Shown here: in pieces, positions 24,995-32,981 of the stretch | Position numbering within the stretch: the stretch's first letter is position 1 | Layout of the letters: each line of letters opens with the position of its first letter | Notes under the pieces: model-generated | What the model was told of the DNA's origin: nothing | Databases searched by the model: none | What the model saw: the letters and a program-made list of their open reading frames with translations, nothing else | NCBI GenBank assembly: GCA_046331095.1 | Contig: JAXLRM010000003.1 | Location: forward strand, 744,001 to 808,000 | Direction: 5' to 3' | Source: JAIBAC01 sp046331095 | GTDB taxonomy: Bacteria; Actinomycetota; Acidimicrobiia; UBA2766 | DNA length: 64,000 nt | Program-made: the position numbers and the translations under genes

Positions 24995-27091
24995 GTGGCC
25001 GTGTTGATTTCCTTCATCGTCCTGGTGGTCGCGACGGTCCCGGCCGTGCTCGCGTGCCGGCACCTAGCGTCGCGCCTGGTCGCGGGGACCTGGGAGCGCT
25101 GGGCGATGACGCTGTTCCTCGTCGTCCTGCAGATCGTGCTCTCGATGCAGCTCCTCGGTGCCGTCGGGGGATGGCGCCCGGTCCCTTACCTGGTCGTGGC
25201 ACTCGTCGGCGCGGGGCTGGTCGAGCTGATCGCACGCCGGCTCCGGACCGACACCGCGATCGACGCGGACGCGGCCCCGTCGGAAGACGCCGCGGCCGAA
25301 GCAGGCGCCGACGAGGCCGGCTCCGCCCCCACCGGGGTCCCCCGGTGGCTCGCGATCCTGGCGGTCGCGGCACCCGTGTTCCTCGTGGTCGCCGCCCTCG
25401 CGAGTGTCCTGTTCGCCTCCGACGCGGCCAACGACTCGACCCTCTACCACCGCGCGATGGTCGCCGCCTGGTACCGGACGAACACGATCTGGCGCATCGG
25501 AGCGTTCGAGAACGGCGTCTACGAGGGCGCGTTCTGGTCCAACGGCGACACGTTCGGCATGTGGGTCGTGGTGCCGTTCGCGCGCGACTACCTGCTTCAG
25601 CTCTGCAGCTTCGTGTGGGCCGCGGGGACGTTCTGCGCCCTGGTGGCGGCAGCCAGGACGCTGAGGCTGCGGACCTGGCCCGCGGTGGTCGTCGCATCCG
25701 CCGTGCTGTGCTCGTGGGGCGTCGTCTACGGACAACTCGCCACGTTCCACGTCGATCTGCTCACCCTGCAGGCAGCAGTCGTCCTGATCTGGACGGGTCT
25801 GCTGTGGCTGCGTGGGGACCGGCGCTTGCGCTGGATGGTCCTCGCCGGCCTCGCTGCCGGGCTCGCCGCGGGAACCAAGCAGGCCGCGCTCCCGATCGCG
25901 GCGATCCTGGTCGTCGTGCTCGCCGTGCAGGCGTTCCGCAAGCACATGTGGGCCCACGGCACCGTCCTCGCCCTCTGTACCCTCGTACCCGCGCTCATCT
26001 GGCCGCTGCGCAACCTCGTCCTCACCGGCAACCCGCTGTGGCCCTTCGCCTTCGGTCCGTTCCCTGGCGCCGAGCCCGGGTACACGACGATCGACGTGAA
26101 CGACTCGGTCCTGCATCTGGTCGCACGCGAAGGCGCGCGCGGCCTGTTCGTCGTGGCGGTCGCCCTCGCCGTCGCATACGGCCCCCTGCTCGTCGGCATC
26201 GCCTTCGGCGGAACCAGCATCTGGCGTTGGGCGAGAACCGAACGGCTCCTGGCCTTCCTCGTGGTCGCTCCCCTCGTGGGGGCCGCCGTCTACCTCGTCA
26301 CGCCGATCACCGGCTTCGCCGACATCCAGGTGTTCATCACGATGCGCTTCCTCGCTCCCGAGGTGGCCGCACTGGTGCTGGCGCTCGGTGCGGCGATCCT
26401 GGCCGGGACGCGTGCGCACTCGACTCGATGGCACGTGCTCTTCGCCGTCGCGATCGGGTACGGCACTCTCACCGTGGCCGTGACTCACATGGTGCCGTCG
26501 AGCTTCCAGTGGCCGGTGTGGGCGTGGCCGGTCGCGGCCGTGATCGCGTCCGCCACCGGTGTCATGGCCGCGAACGGCACGCTCGCACGCGTTGAACCGA
26601 GGTGGGCGGCCACCGGCGCGGTCGCGGCGGCGGCGATCCTGGTCGTCGTCGCGGTGCCGCTGCGGGCGCGGAACTGGTATCCGCTCCACGTCGGCTTCGA
26701 GGAGGTCCAGCCGGCAGCCGAGTGGTTCGAAGAGCACGAACCGCAGGGTGTGAACATCGCCTTCGCCGGCATCTTCTCGGGTTGGTTGAGCGGACGCGAC
26801 CTCTCCAACAACGTCTACTTCCTCGGGCGCCCGGCCGAGAACCACGGGACGACCTACTGGCAGGACAGGACCGAGTGGGAGCGGGCGCTGCAGGACGCCT
26901 GCACGGACTACCTCGTGGTGGGTGACAACGCTGCCAAGTGGGGGCGTCCCCTGCCCGAGTGGGAATGGGCGCAGGAGAGCGCCATCCTCCACTCCGTCGA
27001 CCTCCCCCCACGCACGGCGCGGTCGGATCACGACGTGCGTGTCTACAGGGTCGACCGCCTCCCCGGCGCCGCCTGCACTCCGCCGGAATGA
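24995..27091 (+). CDS. polytopic membrane glycosyltransferase-like protein (GT-C type)
   Basis: About 698 residues with roughly 12-14 membrane helices. After the second or third helices, an extracytoplasmic loop contains ASDAANDSTLYHRAMVAAWY. This acidic Asp-Tyr-His pattern is typical of GT-C enzymes that use polyprenyl-phosphate sugars (ArnT/GT39-like). The last ~120 residues form an outside domain (FEEVQPAAEWFEEHEP onward). The GTG at 24995 is chosen, with another at 25001; earlier codons would run into the tmRNA promoter. The gene begins a rightward cluster with a flippase-methyltransferase fusion and an acyltransferase. Confidence 0.7.
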   Translation: MAVLISFIVLVVATVPAVLACRHLASRLVAGTWERWAMTLFLVVLQIVLSMQLLGAVGGWRPVPYLVVALVGAGLVELIARRLRTDTAIDADAAPSEDAAAEAGADEAGSAPTGVPRWLAILAVAAPVFLVVAALASVLFASDAANDSTLYHRAMVAAWYRTNTIWRIGAFENGVYEGAFWSNGDTFGMWVVVPFARDYLLQLCSFVWAAGTFCALVAAARTLRLRTWPAVVVASAVLCSWGVVYGQLATFHVDLLTLQAAVVLIWTGLLWLRGDRRLRWMVLAGLAAGLAAGTKQAALPIAAILVVVLAVQAFRKHMWAHGTVLALCTLVPALIWPLRNLVLTGNPLWPFAFGPFPGAEPGYTTIDVNDSVLHLVAREGARGLFVVAVALAVAYGPLLVGIAFGGTSIWRWARTERLLAFLVVAPLVGAAVYLVTPITGFADIQVFITMRFLAPEVAALVLALGAAILAGTRAHSTRWHVLFAVAIGYGTLTVAVTHMVPSSFQWPVWAWPVAAVIASATGVMAANGTLARVEPRWAATGAVAAAAILVVVAVPLRARNWYPLHVGFEEVQPAAEWFEEHEPQGVNIAFAGIFSGWLSGRDLSNNVYFLGRPAENHGTTYWQDRTEWERALQDACTDYLVVGDNAAKWGRPLPEWEWAQESAILHSVDLPPRTARSDHDVRVYRVDRLPGAACTPPE

Positions 27092-27236
27092 CCGAACCGC
27101 GCCGGCAGGACCGAGGGTCCGCATCGTCGAAATCTGGCCGGACCGGACCCATCTCCACCGCTCCGGACCGGCCCCTGCCCGCCGGCGACGGCTCGCGCCG
27201 GACGAGGACACCCCTGGGGGACGAGAGAGGACCTGA

Positions 27237-28910
27237 ATGAGCGGTCGGCGTACGATCGTCTGGACGTTCGTGGCCATGGTCGTCGCGGGCGCTGTGGTGA
27301 CCGTGCTCTGGTTCCGCGGAGCCGACGGCCGCGACCAGGTCAGCGCTGCCGACGCGGTGCAGTGCCTTGCCGTCGTCGGCATGTTCACGGTCGCGAACCT
27401 CGGCATCCGGTGGCTCAGGTGGCACTGGCTCACCCGGCGTCTGGGCGCCTACGTGCGCACAAACGACAGCATCCGCATCTACTTCGCGACGCTGCCTGCG
27501 ATCGCCACCCCGTTCTACGTCGGGGAGCTGTCACGAGCGATCCTGCTGGGCAGGCGCTACACGAACGCCCGGCGCGTCGCCGTGTTCGTGTGGGTGGTGG
27601 AGCGCCTCGCCGACGTCGCGATCCTCGGCGGGATCCTGCTCGCCACCGTCGGCCAGTGGTGGATCCTCGCGATCGCGTCGGTCGCCTCCGTGGTGCCGTT
27701 CCTCGTCGCAGGCCGCTTCCTGAAGACCCCGGCGGCGAAGGCCTTCTTCCGGCCCCTCACCGCGGTGTGGCTCGCCGCCACCTCGCTCGCCGCCTGGCTC
27801 CTGCCGATCTTCGGGCTGGTCTTCGTGATCCAGCAGGTGGGCGGCCAGACCGGCACGTTCCCGGTCGCGGCCCAGTCCTTCACCGCTGGGTCCCTGCTCG
27901 GCGGCGTCACCGGCATCCCCCTCGGGATCGGCATCGCGGGGTCGACGTCGATCGCGGTCCTCGCCAACGGCGGGATCGCCACCGCGACCCTCCCCGTGAC
28001 GATGCTGCTCTTCCGCAGCGCGACCGTATGGCTCTCGCTCGGGATCGGGATCGGGTGCGCGGCCCTCTTCGGGCGCCACCTGCTTCAGCTCGTACGCCGG
28101 CACGAGGACGAGGACGAGGACCACTTCGACGAGATCGCGTCGCAATACGCGGACGAGATCGGCGACCACGTGCGGGACCGACTCCTCGAACGCAAGATCG
28201 CGACCATGGACGCGGACCTCGCCGAGCGTGGGCTCGGAACGGGAGCGAAGGGGCTCGACGTCGGCTGCGGCCAGGGGTGGTACGCCACGGAGATGGCTGC
28301 GCTGGGGTACGCGATGAGCGGCTGCGACCTCTCCGCCGAGCAGGTCCAGCACGCCCGCGAGTACGCCACCGCGCACGGCGCCGACCTGGACCTCGACGTG
28401 GGCTCGGCCACCCAGCTCCCCTACCCGGACGACACGTTCGACTTCGCCTACAGCATCAACGTGTTCCACCACGTCGGTGACCCAGAGGCCCAGCGCGAGG
28501 CGTTCACCGAGGTCGCGCGGGTCCTGAAGCCCGGCGGGGTGTTCTTCCTGCAGGAGATGAACGTCCGCAACCTTCTGTTCCGGTTCTACATGGGCTACGT
28601 GTTCCCGGTGATCCGCGACATCGACGAGGGCACGGAGTCCTGGATCCGCCCCAACGCTCTACCGGACATCCCGGGTGCCACCTGGAACGCCGACGTCAAC
28701 TACTTCACGTTCCTCCCCGATTTCATACCGCCGTCGCTCATGCGACACTTCGAGGGCATCGAACAGCGGTTGGAGAAGTCCCGGATGCGGCACCTCAGCG
28801 CCCACTACGTGGCGGCCCTGGAGAAGGTAGGGGAGGGAGTCCCGGCGAGCACGGACAACGCCGGCGAGACCGGGTCGGGCGATGCCGCCCGGAAGTCGCC
28901 GCGCAGGTAG
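27237..28910 (+). CDS. fusion of flippase-like membrane domain and SAM-dependent methyltransferase
   Basis: Two parts are visible in 557 residues. Residues 1-285 contain seven or eight membrane helices with YVGELSRAILLGRR, VVERLADVAILGG and SLLGGVTGIPLGIGIAGSTS, resembling the lysylphosphatidylglycerol synthase/AglD-type flippase domain (UPF0104). After an acidic linker (HEDEDEDHFDEIASQYADEI), residues 300-500 form a class I methyltransferase: GLDVGCGQGWYATEMA near 340, CDLSAEQV, LPYPDDTFDFAYSINVFHH and EVARVLKPGG. The joined architecture suggests methylation of a lipid-linked substrate at the membrane. GAGAGGA precedes the ATG at 27237. Substrate unknown. Confidence 0.75.
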   Translation: MSGRRTIVWTFVAMVVAGAVVTVLWFRGADGRDQVSAADAVQCLAVVGMFTVANLGIRWLRWHWLTRRLGAYVRTNDSIRIYFATLPAIATPFYVGELSRAILLGRRYTNARRVAVFVWVVERLADVAILGGILLATVGQWWILAIASVASVVPFLVAGRFLKTPAAKAFFRPLTAVWLAATSLAAWLLPIFGLVFVIQQVGGQTGTFPVAAQSFTAGSLLGGVTGIPLGIGIAGSTSIAVLANGGIATATLPVTMLLFRSATVWLSLGIGIGCAALFGRHLLQLVRRHEDEDEDHFDEIASQYADEIGDHVRDRLLERKIATMDADLAERGLGTGAKGLDVGCGQGWYATEMAALGYAMSGCDLSAEQVQHAREYATAHGADLDLDVGSATQLPYPDDTFDFAYSINVFHHVGDPEAQREAFTEVARVLKPGGVFFLQEMNVRNLLFRFYMGYVFPVIRDIDEGTESWIRPNALPDIPGATWNADVNYFTFLPDFIPPSLMRHFEGIEQRLEKSRMRHLSAHYVAALEKVGEGVPASTDNAGETGSGDAARKSPRR

Positions 28911-28921
28911 CGGAGCCGCTC

Positions 28922-30196
28922 ATGACGACCCCGACGGCAGCGACGGCCACGGTGCCCGAGCCGAGCGCCAGCGGGCGCGACGTGTTCATCGTCGTCATGC
29001 GTGCGCTCGCGATGTTGGGTGTCGTGGGCGTCCACGTGTTGCTCTACCACGTGTCATACGACGGCCACCCGGATCGCGCGACCGCCGTGCAGTGGGACTG
29101 GCTGAACTGGTCGCTGATCTGGTGCGTGCCCTGGTTCGTGCTCTGCGGCGGCGCGGTGAACTTCTGGAGCATCCAGCGCCTCTGGCAGCGGACGTCGCCG
29201 GGGCGCGAACGGCGCCGCGAGACGCGCAGCTTCATCTGGAAGCGGCTCAAGCGGATGGTCATACCGTATGCGGCCTTCGCAGTGATCATGGTCGCGCTTG
29301 AGATGGCGCTCAACTACGGCGGCTGGGGCCGTTGCGCCGGGTTCGGGCCCAAGCAGGCGCTGCAGTGGATCGTGCCGTTCCCGCACGTCGACTGCCTGGA
29401 GCACTCGCGCTGGCCATTCTGGTTCCTGATGTTCTACATCCCGGTCACGCTGCTCGGACCCGTGCTGGCGTGGATCTTCCGCAGCCGCTGGGGCCGGTGG
29501 GCGCTGCTCATGGTCCCGACCGCGATCATCCTGCTCAACGACCGCTTCTTCTTCTACGGCCTCAAGGGGATCGATCCCAGCGACCCCGCCCAGATCCAGG
29601 GCCTCGTCACACCCGGCATGCTCCTGGCCGGGTTGCTGGACATCATGCTGGGGTTCATCGTGTTCTTCGCCGTCGGCTTCCTCTACGCCGACGGGACCCT
29701 GAGGCGGCGCCCGGCGGTCACCGGCGTCGTGGGCCTCGGCATCGCGGGGACGACGATGCTGCTGGTCACCGTCGGCCCGTACACGACGGGCCAGCAGCAG
29801 TTCCCCCTTCAGGCCGGATACCTGTTCTGGGGTGTCGGCCTGTTCATGGTCATGACGTGGGCCAAGGAGTACGTCGAACGGCTCGGGCGACCGGGTCGGG
29901 TGGGCGACGTCACGACGTGGATCTCGACGCGGAGCTACTCGATATACATCTGGCACATGAGCGCGCTGGCCGCCGCTTGGTGGACGCTGTACGTCGTCGG
30001 CGCTCGCGACGGCCTCTACTCGCTGCCTATCCCGGTCCAGCACCTGATCCTGTTCGCGCTGTGCTGGGTGTACATCTGGGTGATCGTCAGCGTCGCGTTC
30101 CGATTCGAGTCGTGGGACTTCCCGCCCAAGTGGTGGCACCGGATGCGCGCCGAACGGCGGACGACTCCGGCCGTCACCGGAGCGGCGCAGCGCTGA
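28922..30196 (+). CDS. acyltransferase 3 family membrane protein
   Basis: A 424-residue protein with about ten membrane helices and the acyltransferase-3 pattern: an early MRALAMLGVVGVHVLLYH with the catalytic-type histidines, the RRLKRMVIPYAAF arginine block and a late STRSYSIYIWHMSALA segment. Such enzymes transfer acetyl, succinyl or similar groups across the membrane onto sugars, lipids or peptidoglycan. It starts 11 bases after the fusion gene with GGAG upstream, so both are probably one transcript. It may decorate the product of the two preceding membrane enzymes. Confidence 0.82.
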   Translation: MTTPTAATATVPEPSASGRDVFIVVMRALAMLGVVGVHVLLYHVSYDGHPDRATAVQWDWLNWSLIWCVPWFVLCGGAVNFWSIQRLWQRTSPGRERRRETRSFIWKRLKRMVIPYAAFAVIMVALEMALNYGGWGRCAGFGPKQALQWIVPFPHVDCLEHSRWPFWFLMFYIPVTLLGPVLAWIFRSRWGRWALLMVPTAIILLNDRFFFYGLKGIDPSDPAQIQGLVTPGMLLAGLLDIMLGFIVFFAVGFLYADGTLRRRPAVTGVVGLGIAGTTMLLVTVGPYTTGQQQFPLQAGYLFWGVGLFMVMTWAKEYVERLGRPGRVGDVTTWISTRSYSIYIWHMSALAAAWWTLYVVGARDGLYSLPIPVQHLILFALCWVYIWVIVSVAFRFESWDFPPKWWHRMRAERRTTPAVTGAAQR

Positions 30197-30246
30197 GGTC
30201 TCGGTCGTGTGACAGCCACCATCTGGCCTTTGGAGCAACCCCGGAC

Positions 30247-30750
30247 TCAGTGCCGGCGCTGGGACATGGCGCGCTGGATCTCGCGGGCGGCGTCGCGCTC
30301 GGCCTCGCTCTGGCGCTTGTCGTAGGCCTTCTTGCCGCGGGCGAGGGCGACCTCGACCTTGGCGAGGCCGCCGGAGAAGTACACCCGCAGCGGGACGATC
30401 GTGTACCCGCTCTCCTTGGACCGCTGCGCGAGGTGCCCGAGTTCGCGCCGGTGCAGGAGGAGCTTGCGCGGCCGGGTGGGCTCGTGGCCGCCTGCGCGGC
30501 TGAACGCGTACGGTGGGATGTGCATGCCGTGCAGCCACAGCTCGCCGCCGTCGACACGGGCGAACGCCTCCTGCAGGCTCGCACGACCTTCGCGCAGCGA
30601 CTTCACCTCGCTGCCGGCGAGCACGATGCCGCATTCGAGGGTCTCGACTATCTCGTAGTCGTGGCGCGCACGCCGGTTCGACGCGACCAGGCGGACCCCG
30701 TCGGGGTCGGGCCGGCTCGAAGCGCCTCGCTTCGCCTTACCCTTGGCCAC
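30247..30750 (-). CDS. smpB: SsrA-binding protein SmpB
   Basis: Binds the tRNA-like domain of tmRNA and delivers it to stalled ribosomes. The 167 residues include NRRARHDYEIVETLECGIVL, GSEVKSLREGRASLQEAFARV, LWLHGMHIPPY and a basic tail GKKAYDKRQSEAERDAAREI, all typical. It ends the leftward ftsE-ftsX-smpB unit, six bases after ftsX. This ftsEX-smpB order is common in actinobacteria. It converges with the acyltransferase gene across a 50-bp gap. Confidence 0.96.
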   Translation of the reverse strand: MAKGKAKRGASSRPDPDGVRLVASNRRARHDYEIVETLECGIVLAGSEVKSLREGRASLQEAFARVDGGELWLHGMHIPPYAFSRAGGHEPTRPRKLLLHRRELGHLAQRSKESGYTIVPLRVYFSGGLAKVEVALARGKKAYDKRQSEAERDAAREIQRAMSQRRH

Positions 30751-30756
30751 CTTCGC

Positions 30757-31641
30757 TCAGACGTCGAGGTAGCGCCGTAGCGCCCAGGCGGTCCCGCCGA
30801 TGGAGATCAGCATCGCGACGAGGACGAGCACGATCGTGACCGGCCACAGCATGTAGCCGAGCGGGATGTTGAGCGGTACGAAGCGGATGCTCTCCCAGCC
30901 GGTCAGCAGGTACCTGATCAGGAACGTGAGCGCCACCGCGAGGCCGACGCCTACGACGCCTGCGGCGGCGCCCTCGAGCAGGAACGGCCAGCGGATGAAC
31001 CAGTTCGTGGCACCCACGAGCTTCATGATCGCGATCTCCTTGCGGCGCGCGAAGATCGCGAGGCGGATCGTGTTCGAGATCAGGACGATCGACGACACCA
31101 GCAGCACGATGCCGGCGACCATGACACCCCACTGGAGGTAGGTGAGCACGCGCTGGATCGACTTGACCTGCTCGACCGCCGAGTTCACCTCGTCGACGCC
31201 CGAGATGGTGCGGATCCGCTCCTGGACCGTCTCGAGTGTGTCGTTGTCGTTGAGCGACACCCGGAACGACGCCGGCAGGGTCTCCGGTGTCACGCTCTCG
31301 ACGAGCTCGGGCTGGTTGCCGAACATCGAGCGGAATTCGTCGTATGCCTCGTTCTTGGTCACGTAGGTGACGCCCTTGACTTCCTTGTAGCCCTGTAGCT
31401 CCTCGCTGATGCGCTTGACGTCGGCGGGGTTGGCGGCGGCGTCGTCCTTGAGGAAGACGTTCATGACCACGTCGTTCTGCCACTGGGTGGTCACGTTCGA
31501 CACGATGCGCTGGAACAGCAGGACGGCACCGAAGAGCGAGAGTGAGATCGCCACCGCGACGGCGGCGGCGACGAACATGAGGAAGTTGCGGGCGAGGTTG
31601 GACCCGGCCTCGCGGACGAAGTATGCGGGGCGAACGGCCAT
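30757..31641 (-). CDS. ftsX: cell-division ABC transporter permease FtsX
   Basis: A 294-residue inner-membrane protein with one N-terminal helix (FLMFVAAAVAVAISLSLFGAVLL), a large extracellular loop from about 45 to 165, and three C-terminal helices. ARRKEIAIMKLVGATNWFIRWPFLLEGA is the conserved FtsX coupling region. The loop (NDVVMNVFLKDDAAANPADVKRI onward) is where the partner peptidoglycan hydrolase usually binds; in mycobacteria this is RipC. It follows ftsE by three bases. With FtsE it couples ATP hydrolysis to cell-wall cleavage during division. Confidence 0.95.
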   Translation of the reverse strand: MAVRPAYFVREAGSNLARNFLMFVAAAVAVAISLSLFGAVLLFQRIVSNVTTQWQNDVVMNVFLKDDAAANPADVKRISEELQGYKEVKGVTYVTKNEAYDEFRSMFGNQPELVESVTPETLPASFRVSLNDNDTLETVQERIRTISGVDEVNSAVEQVKSIQRVLTYLQWGVMVAGIVLLVSSIVLISNTIRLAIFARRKEIAIMKLVGATNWFIRWPFLLEGAAAGVVGVGLAVALTFLIRYLLTGWESIRFVPLNIPLGYMLWPVTIVLVLVAMLISIGGTAWALRRYLDV

Positions 31642-31644
31642 CTG

Positions 31645-32337
31645 TCAGGCTCCGTATCCGTAGACCCCGCGGGCCTGGTCACGGACCAGGATCCCACCGG
31701 GCTCGAGCTCGACGACACGGCGGCGCATCGAGTCCACGATCGACTGGTCGTGTGTGGCCATCACCACGGTCGTGCCGGTGCGGTTGATGCGGTCGAGCAG
31801 GCGCATGATCCCGATCGAGGTGTTCGGGTCGAGGTTGCCCGTGGGCTCGTCGGCGAGCAGGATCAGGGGGCGGTTCACGAACGCCCTCGCGATCGAGACG
31901 CGCTGCTGCTCGCCACCGGAGAGCTGGTCGGGGCGGTGCGTCGCCTTCTTGGTGAGGCCGACGAGCTCGAGGATCTGGGGAACCTGTGTCTCGATGACGT
32001 GGCGGGGACGGCCGATGACCTCGAGCGCGAACGCGACGTTCTCGGTGACGGTCTTGGACGGCAGCAGCTTGAAATCCTGGAAGATCGACCCGATGTTGCG
32101 GCGCAGGTACGGGATCTTCCACGAGGACAGCGAGTTGAGCTCCTTGCCGGCCACCCACATGCGGCCCCGGTCGGGGGTGACCTCGCAGGTCAGCATCTTG
32201 AGCAGGGTCGACTTGCCCGACCCCGAGGGGCCGACGAGGAAGACGAACTCACCCTTCTTGATGTCGAGGGTGATGTCGTTGAGGGCGACGACGTTGTTGG
32301 TCTCGTAGGTCTTGGATACGTGTTCCAGCCTGATCAC
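31645..32337 (-). CDS. ftsE: cell-division ABC transporter ATP-binding protein FtsE
   Basis: A 230-residue ABC ATPase. Walker A GPSGSGKST is at residues 36-44, the signature is LSGGEQQR, Walker B is LILLADEPTGNLD, and the H-loop is VVMATHDQ. Family-specific sequence includes the N-terminal IRLEHVSKTYETNNVVALNDI. It is the first gene of ftsE-ftsX-smpB. The 230-bp region upstream holds no gene that I can support. Confidence 0.96.
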   Translation of the reverse strand: MIRLEHVSKTYETNNVVALNDITLDIKKGEFVFLVGPSGSGKSTLLKMLTCEVTPDRGRMWVAGKELNSLSSWKIPYLRRNIGSIFQDFKLLPSKTVTENVAFALEVIGRPRHVIETQVPQILELVGLTKKATHRPDQLSGGEQQRVSIARAFVNRPLILLADEPTGNLDPNTSIGIMRLLDRINRTGTTVVMATHDQSIVDSMRRRVVELEPGGILVRDQARGVYGYGA

Positions 32338-32567
32338 GGGTTCGAATCACCAACTGTGTGCGGCGGCTTGGGGGGACCGCGTCGACTAGCCGAGGGGGGG
32401 TGCGCCGTGGCCGTGCGGGACACGGGGTGGGAGCCCGACGCACCGATCGGGGGTTACGGCGTTTCAGCCTACAGCCATCACGCCGGGCGCGCGTTCCACG
32501 CGCCTGCACTGCATTGCTTCGACCTACCAGATTGTGGATCCTGCTCGCGGGCGCGGACCGGCCGGCA

Positions 32568-32924
32568 TCAGGGGCGCGAGCCTTGGCTGTTGACGTTCAT
32601 GAAGTCGGGGGCCTGGTCCTGGATGCGCCGCCCGACTTCGTCCTCGTTGCACCCGTTGGTCTTGACGTCCTGTTGCAGCGTCTGCACCTTCTCCGAAAGT
32701 GCCTGCAGGTCGGACTTGGCCTGGTCGGAGAGGTTCTGCAGGTCGTTGCCGTTCTTTTGCTGGAACGCCTTCCACGCGGCCACGGCCTCGTCTGCGATCT
32801 GCTCGCACGGGTCGGCGGAGGTGGCAGTCGTATTGCCGCCACTGCTGCAGCCGGCCACCGTGCCGGCCAGGACGATCAGCACAGTCGTCGACGCAAGGAC
32901 GGTCCGCGCGCGACCAGCTCGCAT
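32568..32924 (-). CDS. small predicted lipoprotein with helical mature domain
   Basis: From the ATG at 32924 the product has 118 residues. The signal peptide RARTVLASTTVLIVLAGTVAGC ends in a clear lipobox (VAGC), so it is probably lipid-anchored outside the membrane. The mature part is mostly helical and polar, with heptad-like spacing (WKAFQQKNGNDLQNLSDQAKSDLQALSEKVQTLQQDV), and has two cysteines that could bond (DPCEQ and NGCNE). I do not recognise a family. It lies between ftsE and the PKD-like protein gene, on the same strand as both. Confidence 0.7.
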   Translation of the reverse strand: MRAGRARTVLASTTVLIVLAGTVAGCSSGGNTTATSADPCEQIADEAVAAWKAFQQKNGNDLQNLSDQAKSDLQALSEKVQTLQQDVKTNGCNEDEVGRRIQDQAPDFMNVNSQGSRP

Positions 32925-32981
32925 TTGTGTACCTCGAGGATCCGGGGAATTCGGCTCCAAGCTAGCGGAGGCGGCACACCA

